Assembly (NCBI GenBank): GCA_018350325.1
Contig: JAEVLN010000046.1
Span: 186,001 to 250,000 of the forward strand
Direction of reading: 5' to 3'
Source: Globodera rostochiensis
Lineage: Eukaryota > Nematoda > Chromadorea > Rhabditida > Heteroderidae
DNA length: 64,000 bases
Of the stretch, positions 32,834-43,200 are shown in pieces. The position numbers and the translations under genes were made by a program. Every line of letters begins with the position of its first letter. The first letter of the stretch is position 1. Under the pieces are notes generated by a model. It worked only from the letters and a program-made list of their open reading frames with translations. It made no database searches and was not told the DNA's origin.

Positions 32834-35800
32834 TCCTCCTAATTGCCTCCGTTCGTGCCCTCTACGATGCCACTGATGAGGTGGTTGATCTCACGGCGGG
32901 CAACTTCCAAAAACGGGTGTTGGATGACGACTCCGTTTGGATTGTGGAGTTTTACGCGCCTTGGTCCGTCCAGTTTTTTTTCGAAAAAATTTTTTTCTCA
33001 TTTTTTTAGGTGCGGCCATTGTAAAAGTCTTGTGCCCGAATACAAACGGGCTGCCAAAGCCCTGAAGGGGCTGGTCAAAATTGGTGGCGTTGACATGACT
33101 CAGGTTTTTTTTGCTTCTGTGATAGCTAGGGGGGTGGACAGGCCAAAATTTAAATAAAATTTTCGAATAAAATATAAATTTTTTGGGACTTTTACTGTGT
33201 TAGAGTCCGTCGGAAACCGGCTAGCATTTTTGGATTTTTTTAAAATTCATTTTTTATATAAAATTTGTTGTTATTTTCAGCACCAGTCCTTGGGCGCCCC
33301 GTACAATGTGCAAGGCTTTCCGACCATCAAAATATTTGGGCTTGAAAAGAAGAAGCCAGCGGATTACAATGGTTAACTTTGTTTAAAAATTTCTTCTTTT
33401 ATTCAACAAAATTCCGGGAAAAAAGGGGTAATATTTGAAAATTTTTACTTTTTTTGGCATAAAAGGGCCTCCAATTTTGGCATAAAAAATGGGATGGCCT
33501 GCACCCGGTTAATTTGTGTTTTCAAATTATGGCACTTTTGCTAGGCCAACGCAGCGCACAGGACATTGTGAACGCGGCGGTCAACGAGGTGAAGCGGGTG
33601 GCCAACGCGCGGCTCAGCGGCCGCGGCGGCTCATCCTCCTCCTCCTCCCACCAGCAAAAGTCGTCGTCGCCGGGCAACAACAACGTGGTCGAGCTGACGG
33701 ATGCCAACTTTGAGGTCAGCAGCTGAACCAAACAGTACATGGCACTTTTTCATCCGGGACGGGGGGGGGGGGGTGCCAGATTACTTTGAGTGTGGGCTTA
33801 AAAGTGGGGGATTTTATGATGGAATTTACGGGCTAACAGCCCAATAACCGGCGCGGTTGGTGGTCCGGTCAGGTACATAGTCGGGGGCAAGGTTCCTTTT
33901 ACCCTGAAATGTTTAGGGGGAAGATCGTAAGGGGGGGAGGTTCCTTTGGTTTTTTAAACTGTGGACTTTTTTTGCAAATTTTCTTGCCGGCGTTTATTGG
34001 CACTTCTTAAAATTATTTTGTTTGTTTGTTTGTTTCGAAATTTTGTTAGAGTGGGTGGGTGAGTGAGTGTCTGTGTGGTTTCTCAGAATTACAAAAAAAA
34101 TTTTTGATTTTTTTTTTTTTGGGGGGGGGGGGGGGAGGTTCCTTCCCCCCATTTGTTGGTGTAATAAATTTGCATATATTTTTTTGTTGTAGGAATTGGT
34201 GTTGCGCAGCAAGGACCTTTGGTTGGTGGAGTTTTTTGCGCCCTGGTGTGGGCATTGCAAAAATTTGGAGCCCCATTGGCGTGCCGCTGCTGGCGAGTTG
34301 AAAGGCAAAATTAAGGTTTTTGTAATTTTTTGTGTTTACAAAATTAAATTTATGTTTTAATATTAATTAGCTCGGTGCCTTGGATGCCACCGTGCACACA
34401 ACGGTCGCCAACCAGTTCGGCATCCGTGGCTTTCCGTCCATCAAATTTTTTGGTGCCGGCGAGAAGCGCGTTGCGGACGCGACGGACTATGACGGGGGGA
34501 GGACAACGTAAAATACACACAAAATAATCCATTAATTTAATTACAAAATTTGGGTGAAATTTTGTTTGCTTATGCTTTGCTGGTGGTGAACACACAAAAA
34601 TGTGTTAATGTTGTTTTGTTATTAGCTCAAAATTGTTTAATTTTTTACGAGTTAGCAGAGCCCGGTCTGTTCTGTTTTGTTTTGTTGCGGCTCTTGTCGA
34701 GATTTTCGTTGCCTTGGATCTGAAATTTTACCGAGACTTTTTAGGATTTTTCTGTGATCTTTAACAAGTCAATTTTTCAAAAATCTTTTTGGGCTTTTCC
34801 TTCCCCAAGAGTCTGGGCTCTATTCTTGATCAGTGCCGGCGATCTGACACTTTGCATGATCAAGTCCAATCAAAATAATACATTGATCAGGCATGCTTCC
34901 AATTTTGATAATTGGGGAGTCAAATTGTCATGATTCTGATTGTCGTTGGTCGATCACTTTTACCGATATTTTGTGCTCAGATCTGTCCCCAAGGTCGTCT
35001 TTGATCAGTTCAATTCATATAATCAGAGCCCCCACACCCAGAGCATTGCTCTCTGATCACAACCTAAGCTCAAATTATTCCTCCAAATTCTTCAAAATTA
35101 AATACTGTTCATATTTTTGCAAAGGTCCGACATTGTGCAGTGGGCCATGCAAAAAGTGGCGGAAAATTTGCCGCCTCCCGAGCTGAAGCAGGTGCTGAAC
35201 CAGGACAACTTTGACGAGACGTGCAAGGACCAGCAACTGTGAGTTGATCAACCACAACGCCTTCCGGCCCGTTCCGACGGTCGAAAGCTTAAACCGATTA
35301 GGTCGAGCATTATACCAAATATATGTAGTAAAATTGGTGTTAGCATCAATTAAGCTAAAGCTTTGCGCGATTGGACAATGCTTCTTAAAAAATTATGGCC
35401 AAAAAACAGTGAATTGACCATTTCTGGAGGTTTTTAGGCCAAACTTTTTTTTTCATAATAATTTTTCAGAGCGCTTAGTTTTTTTTTGCTTAATAATTGC
35501 TTCTCCTCATCGAAAGCTTTCACACATTTGCTATAATTTCCGACCAAGTTTGGTCAGGTGTACAGAAGAGTTAAAAAAGCTTTTGACCTTCGGGGGGACA
35601 ATTTGGTCTTTGGACCAGAAGCCAACCGCCACAAACAAATTGATTGATTTTTGGGAAAATTTATCGATTTTTTTGGCTTGTAATCATTTTTCAATGTCTT
35701 TCGCCCAGTTGTGTGGTTGTGTTTTTGCCGCACATTATGGACTGCCAGTCGAAGTGTCGCAACGACTATTTGAAAATGTTGCGCGAGTTGGCGGACAAGT

Positions 35801-36922
35801 TCAAGCGGAGTCATTGGGGGTGAGCAATTAAGCATAAATTGGGCGGCTTAAGAGCAACAAAAATTTGCACCAAATGGACATTTTCTTGTGAATTGAGCCC
35901 CCCCCCCCCTCCCTCCCTCCCATTTTGTTGTGCGGGCGCGATGGAAGCGCTTTCTTGGTTTGAAAATTAACATACATTTGGTTAGTTTGTGCGGGATTTT
36001 TTTTGGGGGGGGGGGGGTTGACGGCGTCTACCGTCACGAAAATTTTTCAAAAAAAGATCCGTTTTGTTTAAATATAAAATGCCCCTTCCCCCACCCTCCA
36101 TTCGTCGGGATTTTTTTGTTGTTGTCTGTCGAATTAGAATTAAAAATAAATTCATTTATGTTTAGATGGATTTGGACAGAGGCCGGCCAGCAGCCCGAGC
36201 TGGAGCAGTCATTTGGCATCGGCGGATTCGGGTACCCGGCTATGGTGGCGGTGAATGCGCGTAAACTGAAGTACAGCACAATGACAGGTCAGGGCGGGGC
36301 GGGGGGGGGGGGGGGGTGGGGAGAGTGATGGCTTTGTCAACTGAACGAGGATGATCGAGATTCTTGATCGAAGTCTGGTCGACGAGATTTTCAAAATATT
36401 TTATCCAACTCTTGATTGACGAAATTTTACCGAATCGAGATTCTCAATCGTTCCTCAGGTTCTTACTCTATTGAAAACTCAAAAAAAAATCATTCATATC
36501 GGTTTCGATGGTATTTTGCACATTGGACAACAACAAAATGTTATATTTTTTTAGGCTCATTTGGCCAATCGGGCATCGCCGAGTTCCTGCGCGACCTCTC
36601 CTATGGCAAGGGCAAAACGTCGTCGGTGCCCGGCTCGCGGATGCCGTTGCTGGCCACCGTGCAGCCATGGGACGGCAAGGACGCGGAGTTGCCGGCGCTT
36701 GACGAACTGGACGAGGTTGACGTGTCGGACGTGGACTTGGACGAGCCGGAAGAAGCGGTGGCGGTGGAGCAGAACGAACAGCAGGCCAAGAAGCAGAAGA
36801 CGACGGCGGACAAAAAGGCAGCAACACCAGCACAAGGAGAGGGGGGTGAAAAGGAAAAGAAGAAGAACAACAACACCAATGACAACAAGAAGAAGAAGTT
36901 GAAGACGGACGACGAACTTTGA
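32834..36922 (+). CDS. Protein disulfide isomerase, P5/PDIA6 type
   Basis: Ten exons: 32834-32963, 33010-33103, 33281-33371, 33545-33714, 34193-34315, 34371-34507, 35125-35238, 35709-35819, 36166-36287, 36555-36922. All junctions keep phase. Two thioredoxin domains carry the active site APWCGHC (the first split by intron 1 inside the Trp codon; the second in exon 5). Between them is a Ser-rich linker ([15 protein letters not shown]). The third domain has [20 protein letters not shown] and [20 protein letters not shown], exactly the P5 order. The enzyme forms and rearranges disulfides in the endoplasmic reticulum. About 485 residues are visible against 440 in human PDIA6; the extra length is an acidic then Lys/Asn-rich tail ending DDEL, a KDEL-like retention signal. 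The visible start VLLIASVRA looks like the end of a signal peptide; the ATG exon upstream was not found. Confidence 0.93.
33755..33780. repeat. G-run in PDI intron 4
   Basis: CGGGACGGGGGGGGGGGGTGCC, a run of about 12 G. Similar runs lie in other PDI introns at about 34123-34136, 35899-35909 (C), 36005-36017 and 36297-36316. Confidence 0.9.
35270..35605. mobile_element. Foldback element in PDI intron 7
   Basis: GACGGTCGAAAGCTTAAACC, GATTAGGTCGAGCATTATAC ... inverted at TTGCTATAATTTCCGACCAA ... TTGACCTTCGGGGGG. Same family as 11155-11512 (shared GGACAATGCTT, AAAAATTATGGCC, TTCTCCTCATCGAAAGC). It accounts for most of the intron length. Confidence 0.65.
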
Positions 36923-38117
36923 TCACTTTGCAAGGGAGACCGATTGATCGATCATCCCCTAACACACGCACGCATGCATTTACCTGTCTGATCCGGGGGC
37001 ACAAAAGGGGTGGGTCGCGCGCGCGGAATTTTTTCCCCCGGGGTTTTTATTTGGGCATAGGGGTGGGGGGGGGGGGTGTCGTCCTCTGAACGAGAGCACG
37101 GACGGTCCGATCGAGAGTTACTCGCTCGAAATCTGGATCGACGAAATTTTACCAAGATTTTTCAAGATTTTCGATCAGCAAAATTTGGGCTCAATTGTGG
37201 TTTTTTCGAGATTCGAGACGCAGTTCAAAGTTTGAACAACCGAAACTAAAACGGTATGTAATATGATCATGCTCAGCCAATAAAAAACAATAACGACAAA
37301 AAAAAGAGCACGACGCTTTTTGGAATATTTTTTTATTGCTAATTTGATTTGTTTCCGGGGGGCGGGTTTTACATATAAAGCACAATTTTTCCTATTTTTT
37401 TTTATTGTTTTGCAACGATCCAAATTGTTCCCCCGTCCCCCACCCCCTTCTAATTTATTCACTTTTGTTAATTGCATATGCACACACGTATGACAACAAC
37501 ACCGATATTTGTGCATTAAACATTTTTTATTGTTAAATCAAAATTTTTTTTTTTGATTAATCCTCCCCTTCGTGCACTCAATCATTCATTTCTTGCTAAG
37601 ATGGAATTTTGAAAAAAGGAGTTCGGGCTGAAGAGAAAAAAAAGGGCAAAACTAATTGGTTATAATGATCTTTGAGGTTTTGTGTGCCGACCGGAGAAGA
37701 ACATTAATTTTTAAGAAAAAAAGGAACAAATTAATTTTTTATAATGAACCCCCCGGCGGCGATGTTTGCCGAAGGAGAGGACAGTAATTTGAACTTTTGT
37801 TGTGTAATTTCGCTTTCAACTGTACAACTAACAAGCTGACGGAAAATTTTCAAAAAATTTCTTTCGAGGTCCGATTTTTTGTTTAACACATTTCGTTTTG
37901 TGAGTAGGGTTGGCCCTGGGGGGGGGAGAAAACCGGAGATCCCCCCGTTCCAGGGTTTGGCCAGGGATTCCCCCCCCCCCCCCGGGGGACTATTGTAGGA
38001 GGAGTGAATTTCCTAATGTGAAGATAATCCGCCCTTGGAGAGCATTATGTTGGCGCGTCAACGGCATTTTGGCTTGCCGTTATGGTTAAAGCGCCCTTAC
38101 CCCCCTCCCCCCGGCAC
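36923..38117. other. PDI 3' flank, no further gene
   Basis: Contains G-runs (37058-37077, 37918-37926) and C-runs (37971-37983), a CGGTCCGATCGAGAGTTACTC element remnant at about 37095-37170, and AT-rich sequence. No tandem gene or RNA gene recognised. Confidence 0.5.
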
Positions 38118-38316
38118 TAGAGTGCGGCGCGGGATTTTGCGGGATCCCGCGCCGCAATCCCGCATTTTTTGCGATTTGCGGGATTGCGGGTAGAATTTTT
38201 AATAAAAAAATGCAAATATCGTCTGGTGTAGTGGTGAGTGGTGTAGATCGGAAGTGTTGGGTGTGGATGTTCAACTCCCGATTGTGCATCCGCAAATCCG
38301 GTTTTGCCGCACTCTA
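38118..38316. mobile_element. hAT-like MITE, TAGAG ends, GCGGGATCCCGC interior
   Basis: Begins TAGAGTGCGGCGCGGG and ends GCCGCACTCTA, flanked by a perfect 8-bp duplication CCCGGCAC (38110-38117 and 38317-38324). The interior starts with TGCGGGATCCCGC and AATCCCGCATTTTTTGCG palindromes and then unique sequence. Length 199 bp. The partial copy at 16729 shares its left end. Confidence 0.9.
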
Positions 38317-38384
38317 CCCGGCACCGCTCGCTTTGGAACCGAATTTGAAATCTCACACGCTCGTGCGCGAATTTTTGTCATTGT

Positions 38385-39010
38385 GTGTAACAATCTGTCT
38401 AAAGATTATTCAAAATTTAAACAAAAATTCTTCAAAAAGATTCCGGTACCCCGCAATTCGGCGCGCACGATTCGGCGCCGACAAGTTTTTTGTTATAACT
38501 TAGTTCAAAGTCAACCAAACCAAACATTCTTGGTATCATTCGAAAGCATGTAATAAGTAGAAGCTTACAAAGGCAAAAGCTAATCGATTCGTCTTTTCAA
38601 AAAAAAGTTATAGGTTTAAAACCTGTGAAAATTGCCTTTTTTATGACGTCATAACTTTCTTTGTTTAAGCCGAATCGCTTAGCTTTTGCCTTTGTAAGCT
38701 TCTACTTATTACATGCTTTCGAATGATACCAAGAATGTTTGGTTTGGTTGACTTTGAACTAAGTTATAACGAAAAACTTGTCGGCGCCGAATCGTGCCGC
38801 GCCGAGTCGTGCGCGCCGAATCGTGCCGTGCCGAGTCGTGCGCGCCGAATCGTGCGCGCCGAATCGTGGTGCTACGAAAGATTCAGAAAACTCAAAAAAG
38901 GACACAAAAGGACGTTTTTTGGCATTGTGTGTAACAATCTGTCTAAAGATTATTCAAAATTTAAACAAAAATTCTTCAAAAAGATTCAGAAAACTCAAAT
39001 AAAGGACACA
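38385..39010. repeat. Direct repeat flanking the foldback
   Basis: A segment of about 60 bp, TTGTGTGTAACAATCTGTCT, AAAGATTATTCAAAATTTAA, ACAAAAATTCTTCAAAAAGA, occurs at about 38381-38442 and again at 38924-38986, on both sides of the foldback. Part of it also occurs at 22460-22500. This suggests insertion into, or duplication with, an older repeat. Confidence 0.75.
38450..38880. mobile_element. Near-perfect foldback element, about 109-bp arms
   Basis: The left arm (about 38472-38582, starting GCGCCGACAAGTTTTTTGTT and ending AAAGGCAAAAGCTAA) is inverted at about 38676-38785 (TTAGCTTTTGCCTTTGTAAG ... AACTTGTCGGCGC) with almost no mismatch. The right side continues as repeats of GCCGAATCGTGCGC/GCCGAGTCGTG. 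It could fold into a long hairpin RNA if transcribed. Related, more decayed copies are at 1949-2323 and 20480-20800. Confidence 0.9.
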
Positions 39011-39189
39011 AAAGGACGTTTTTTGGCGTTGTGTGTAATTCTCTGAACATGCTCTGTGCTGTTTTGTACCCGGCAAGTGTTGTGCGCGGGCTTCTAGGGC
39101 CGAGACTAAATGCCCCATCCCTGGCCACGTGATTGGGTTGGCAAATTTTTGTTGGCATTCCGTCCTTTTTAATGGCATTTTGAGGAGGA

Positions 39190-39290
39190 GGAGAGGGGGG
39201 GGGGGAAAAATTAGCGCGGTCGTTGGCGCGCTAGCTGCGTTTGGATAAGGGGATGATGTGAAGATTTCTCCCCCCCCCCCCCCCCCCCTC
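39190..39290. repeat. G-run and C-run pair
   Basis: A G-run at about 39195-39205 and a C-run of about 18 at 39271-39288 lie some 75 bp apart, so the two could pair as a hairpin. Confidence 0.8.
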
Positions 39291-39424
39291 CCCCTTTTTT
39301 AACCATTTTCCGGCCTTCGCGCGCAGTTCAATTTAAGCGCCTTAAGGCATTAAATAGGAGAGAGACAGTCGTCAAAACATTGACAAAATGTCGTTCAATT
39401 TCTTAAAAATGTGTTAGCTTAAAC

Positions 39425-39761
39425 TAGAGACCGGTAAAATAAAATTTCCGGGAACGGGAACGGGGTTTCCAAAAAGTACGGGACCAGGAATCCCGTACTT
39501 ATCCCGCAGGAATCCCGTTCCCTTAAACAAAGAGTAGGGCGGGACTGGTACTGAATTCTCCTATTTTGGGGACTGAATTTTCCCTCTTATATAATCCCGC
39601 CGGTTTTTTTTTTCAAAATTGACAAATCTTTGTTTTTGACCATTAGTCTCGGTTTTTTTGACCGGGTTTGATTAATTTTCCCCCTCATAAAATCCCGGTT
39701 TTTTAATTTTCTCAATCCCGCTCCCGGTTTTTGCCAAAAATCCCGGTTCCGGCCTACTCTA
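39425..39761. mobile_element. hAT-like MITE, TAGAG ends, CCCGGTTTTT interior
   Basis: Starts TAGAGACCGGTAAAAT and ends CCGGCCTACTCTA; flanks GCTTAAAC (39417-39424) and GCTTCAAC (39762-39769) agree at 7 of 8 positions. The interior has repeated AATCCCGGTTTTTT and GGGACTG motifs, as at 62330-62600. Length 337 bp. Confidence 0.8.
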
Positions 39762-39784
39762 GCTTCAACATTAGCATCATACAA

Positions 39785-39905
39785 CTAGAGCTGTTCGAGA
39801 CTTGAAATTTACCGAAAATCGAGAACCGAGAAATGACACCGAGACCCAAAAAACCGAAAAATTTCTCGACTCGAGACCGATACTCTCGAACAGATCTAAT
39901 ACATA
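39785..39905. repeat. TCGAGA-type element remnant
   Basis: CTAGAGCTGTTCGAGACTTG ... CTCGAGAACAG-like right end (CTCTCGAACAGATCTA). Ends resemble an inverted pair, with ACCGAGAC/TCTCGAC motifs inside. No certain target duplication. Confidence 0.5.
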
Positions 39906-40243
39906 CACATTCGGTGGCTTGTTCACAAAAATATGAAAGGAAAATGCCCGCCCCCGGTTTAATTCCGATGTAAAATTTTAATGGCATTTTCAAATGCCTA
40001 AACTCCCCCCTCTAAACTTTGGCGCGGCGAACTTTTGGTGTGTAATCCGTTCTTTAATTTCCGCCACTTCCAGAGTGCTCTGAAGATTGTCACGCGACCG
40101 GCCGGCCGGATCCATCAAATCATTTTAATACAAGAATAAACAAATTAAATTCCGTCAATTTTCTTTTGGTCCATGACGACATTTTTGGAACTCTTTCGTC
40201 CCGATCCTCCTTGGCCATAATTTTGTCCCGACCCTCCTTGACC

Positions 40244-43200
40244 ATGCCGTACCCGATGGCCCTTGGCGGCATTCCCCCGAACCCTGACGACATTTATACG
40301 ATTTTTTCCGAACCAATCCCGGTTTTGTTGTTTCTGGACAACTCCTAAAATTCCATTGAATTTGATTTTGTTTCACTACCGTTTTAGCTGACGAAAAAAA
40401 TGATCGAAAATTGGTGGGGCCAGATTCTACTAATTGCCTATTTCATTCCAATTTTTACCGTTGGGTCAGTTTATTTAACAAAATATTAAAGGAATTTCAA
40501 ATTAAAAGCATTTTATAATTATTCATTTTTAAACCCACAGAATTAAACATATAAAGTTTGGTGTTTATAGCATGATCGGCAATCTTTGGGTGATTGTTGC
40601 GCTGTTACGCATTCTGTACAGGGCCAGATTGTCCCCGAACAACAACACATTTCAGCACATGGCCATGTACATACTGAGCTTGAGTGTTGCCGACGTTGCG
40701 GTCAGTTTGTGTGCCAATTAATATTTGTTTAAAAATTAACACCTTTCTATTGGGGTTTAAAAGTTGATCACTTTTTTGATGACTAGAGATGGCATTTTCA
40801 GGCACTAAAATCCCCAAATTAAGCACTACAAATGGCAACAACAAAAAAACGCCAAAATAGGCACTAAAAATTTTCATTTTTAAGGTAAAATTAAGGGGTT
40901 TTACCTCCAAATGCCATTCCTAATGATATGACATCATCTGATCTGGATTTTTCCATTGATTTTTAAACAATCTTGAATTGCGTTTTTAACTCAGCAGGTT
41001 GTATTGCACAAATTTACGCAAATTATGAAATGTTCAAACTTTGATTGTTTTCTGCGCTTTATAGTTTTAAAAATTGTCATAATTTAATTCTTTTTAAATC
41101 TGAAAAAAATGAATAGATTCAATGCCATGGGCCGCCGCTTCCCCTTTTTGAACAATTTATTTGTTCTGGCATTTAAATTTGATAGTTTTTGGCATTCCGT
41201 GTGCCCCACCAGGTGTTGTGCATGGTGCCAATGCTGCTCGGCTACTTTCTGGACGGTCACTGGCGCTTCGGGCTGTTCGGCTGCAAGGTGGTGCCGCCGT
41301 GTATTCAAATCAGAGCCCGAATGATCAAAATTTTGATCGATCGATCCCCAATTTTGATTGAAATTTTGATCGATCGATCCCCAAGTCCGGGCTCTCTGAT
41401 TAAAAATGATTGTGAAATTTCAATGTTGACACTCTGTAAACCATTTAAAACCGCAAATTCTCGCGCCCAATTTGCCAAACTTTTTTTGAAACAAAGAATT
41501 TTCTCGTGTCAGGACAAAATGTCAACCAGGCACCAGAAATGGTCAAAATGCCAACTACCTTTGTTGGCATTTTGCATAGCGCCAAACGGACAATTATCAC
41601 AGGTGTTTTTCACCGTTGAAAACATCAACAAATTGCTGTCCGTCGCCATTCTGACCGTGATGAGCTTTGAACGATTTGCGGCTGTTTCGCGTCCGTTTCG
41701 CCGCCGGCGCTATTGCAGGTGAAGAACTTGAAGAAAGGGTATTTTCCTGTTTTGCGAGCGACCCCCCCCCCCCCCAAATCTGCTAGAAACATCATATTAT
41801 GCGTAGAGCCCGGTCGAGACGAGAATCTCGTCTCGAGATCTCGAAAAATCTCGACTCGAGATCTCGCTCGAAGAAATTTTCCGAGATTTTTCCGAGAATC
41901 TCGGCTTTTTCGAGAATCTCGTCTCGACATCTCGAAAAATCTCGACTCGAGATCTCGAAAAACTCGACCCGAGATCTCGCTCGAAGCTCAAGTCCGGGCT
42001 CTAATTATGGGGGGTTTTAGGGTTTGTGATCACGAATCTGACAATATTTCATTGATCTGACAACATCCATAATTATAAATCTATGATTTTGACGCTTTTC
42101 CTTATTATACCCGGCTTTTGTTACTCAAATATCGTTTTTTTCAATAATTAAAAAAAAATTTTCAATCGATTCAAAAAGCGCTTTAAATTCTCATTTTTAT
42201 TTGCTATTGACAAATTCGTAATCAGCGCATTTCAAATAACATATTTTCAGACAATTTTTTAGAATATACAAATTTTGCCCAAAAGGGTCCCCCCTATGGT
42301 TTTTGGCCAACTTTGAGAAGCCATAATTTTCTTCATAGTTGCGTCCGTGGAAACCGAAAAAAAAGTCTTGTGGATTCACTCAAACTAAAAAAATGCAAAA
42401 CATTTTTTTCCCTAAACATATGTATACCCCAGGGCTTCTATTTTGCCCCGGAAACGTGGGATTTACCACGTTTTGGGGTTCTTTTCCACGGTTTTGCCAC
42501 GTTTTTTAAAGTTGGCACGTTTTCCACGTTTTGGGCTTTTTTGCCACGTTTTTTCCACGGTTTAGCCTCGAATGGACTTTTTCTCAATTTTTTGGATATA
42601 TTTGGAAAAACTTGTAAACATTTCACCAATATTTTGACAAATTTCAATCAAAAATTCAAAAATTTTCTCCGGCGGCGCCTATCGGCACCGCCGGCCCCTC
42701 CCATTCCTAAAAAACTCCAAAAAAAGGACCGATTTATAAAATTTTGGTTGCAAATCCCTTAACAAATTGAGTCAAAAAATTCAAAATTTTCTCGGCGGCG
42801 CCTATCGGCACCGCCGACCACCTACCCGCGCCACCAAAGAAGCAGAATTCACAACAAAAAAAAAGTTGCATTTTTGAAAATTCATTCCTTAACAATTTGC
42901 AATATAAAGGGTAAAACTCACCCCCAATCAACTTTTTATGGGAACGCATCTTTTGAATGCCTTGTTCTATCAAGTTCAACTCCGATTTAACTTGCCCCCC
43001 AAGCCCATAATTACTTCTTATCTCAGCCAAATTTGCTCAAAATGGTGAAAAGTGGTGATAAATATGTGATTTAATGATAGTTCGAGCAATTATATGTTAA
43101 ATTAAAGGCCTAAAAAATTTTCCACGTTTTTGAAAAAAATTTCCACGTTTTTTCCACGTTTTTGAAAAAAATTTCCACGTTTTTCCCACGTTTTTGAGCT

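Noticed and set aside
36468..37004. 178-codon minus-strand frame over the last PDI exon
   Set aside because: Shadow of the GC-rich PDI exon on the other strand, which has clear homology.
40467..40570. Alternative GPCR acceptor CCCACAG at about 40541
   Set aside because: It would add [10 protein letters not shown] in the middle of TM1; the acceptor at 40570 gives the standard TM1 VGMIGNLWV.
41189..41722. 177-codon frame covering GPCR exons as one piece
   Set aside because: It reads through a GATCGATC element and an intron; the spliced model restores TM3 with correct motifs.
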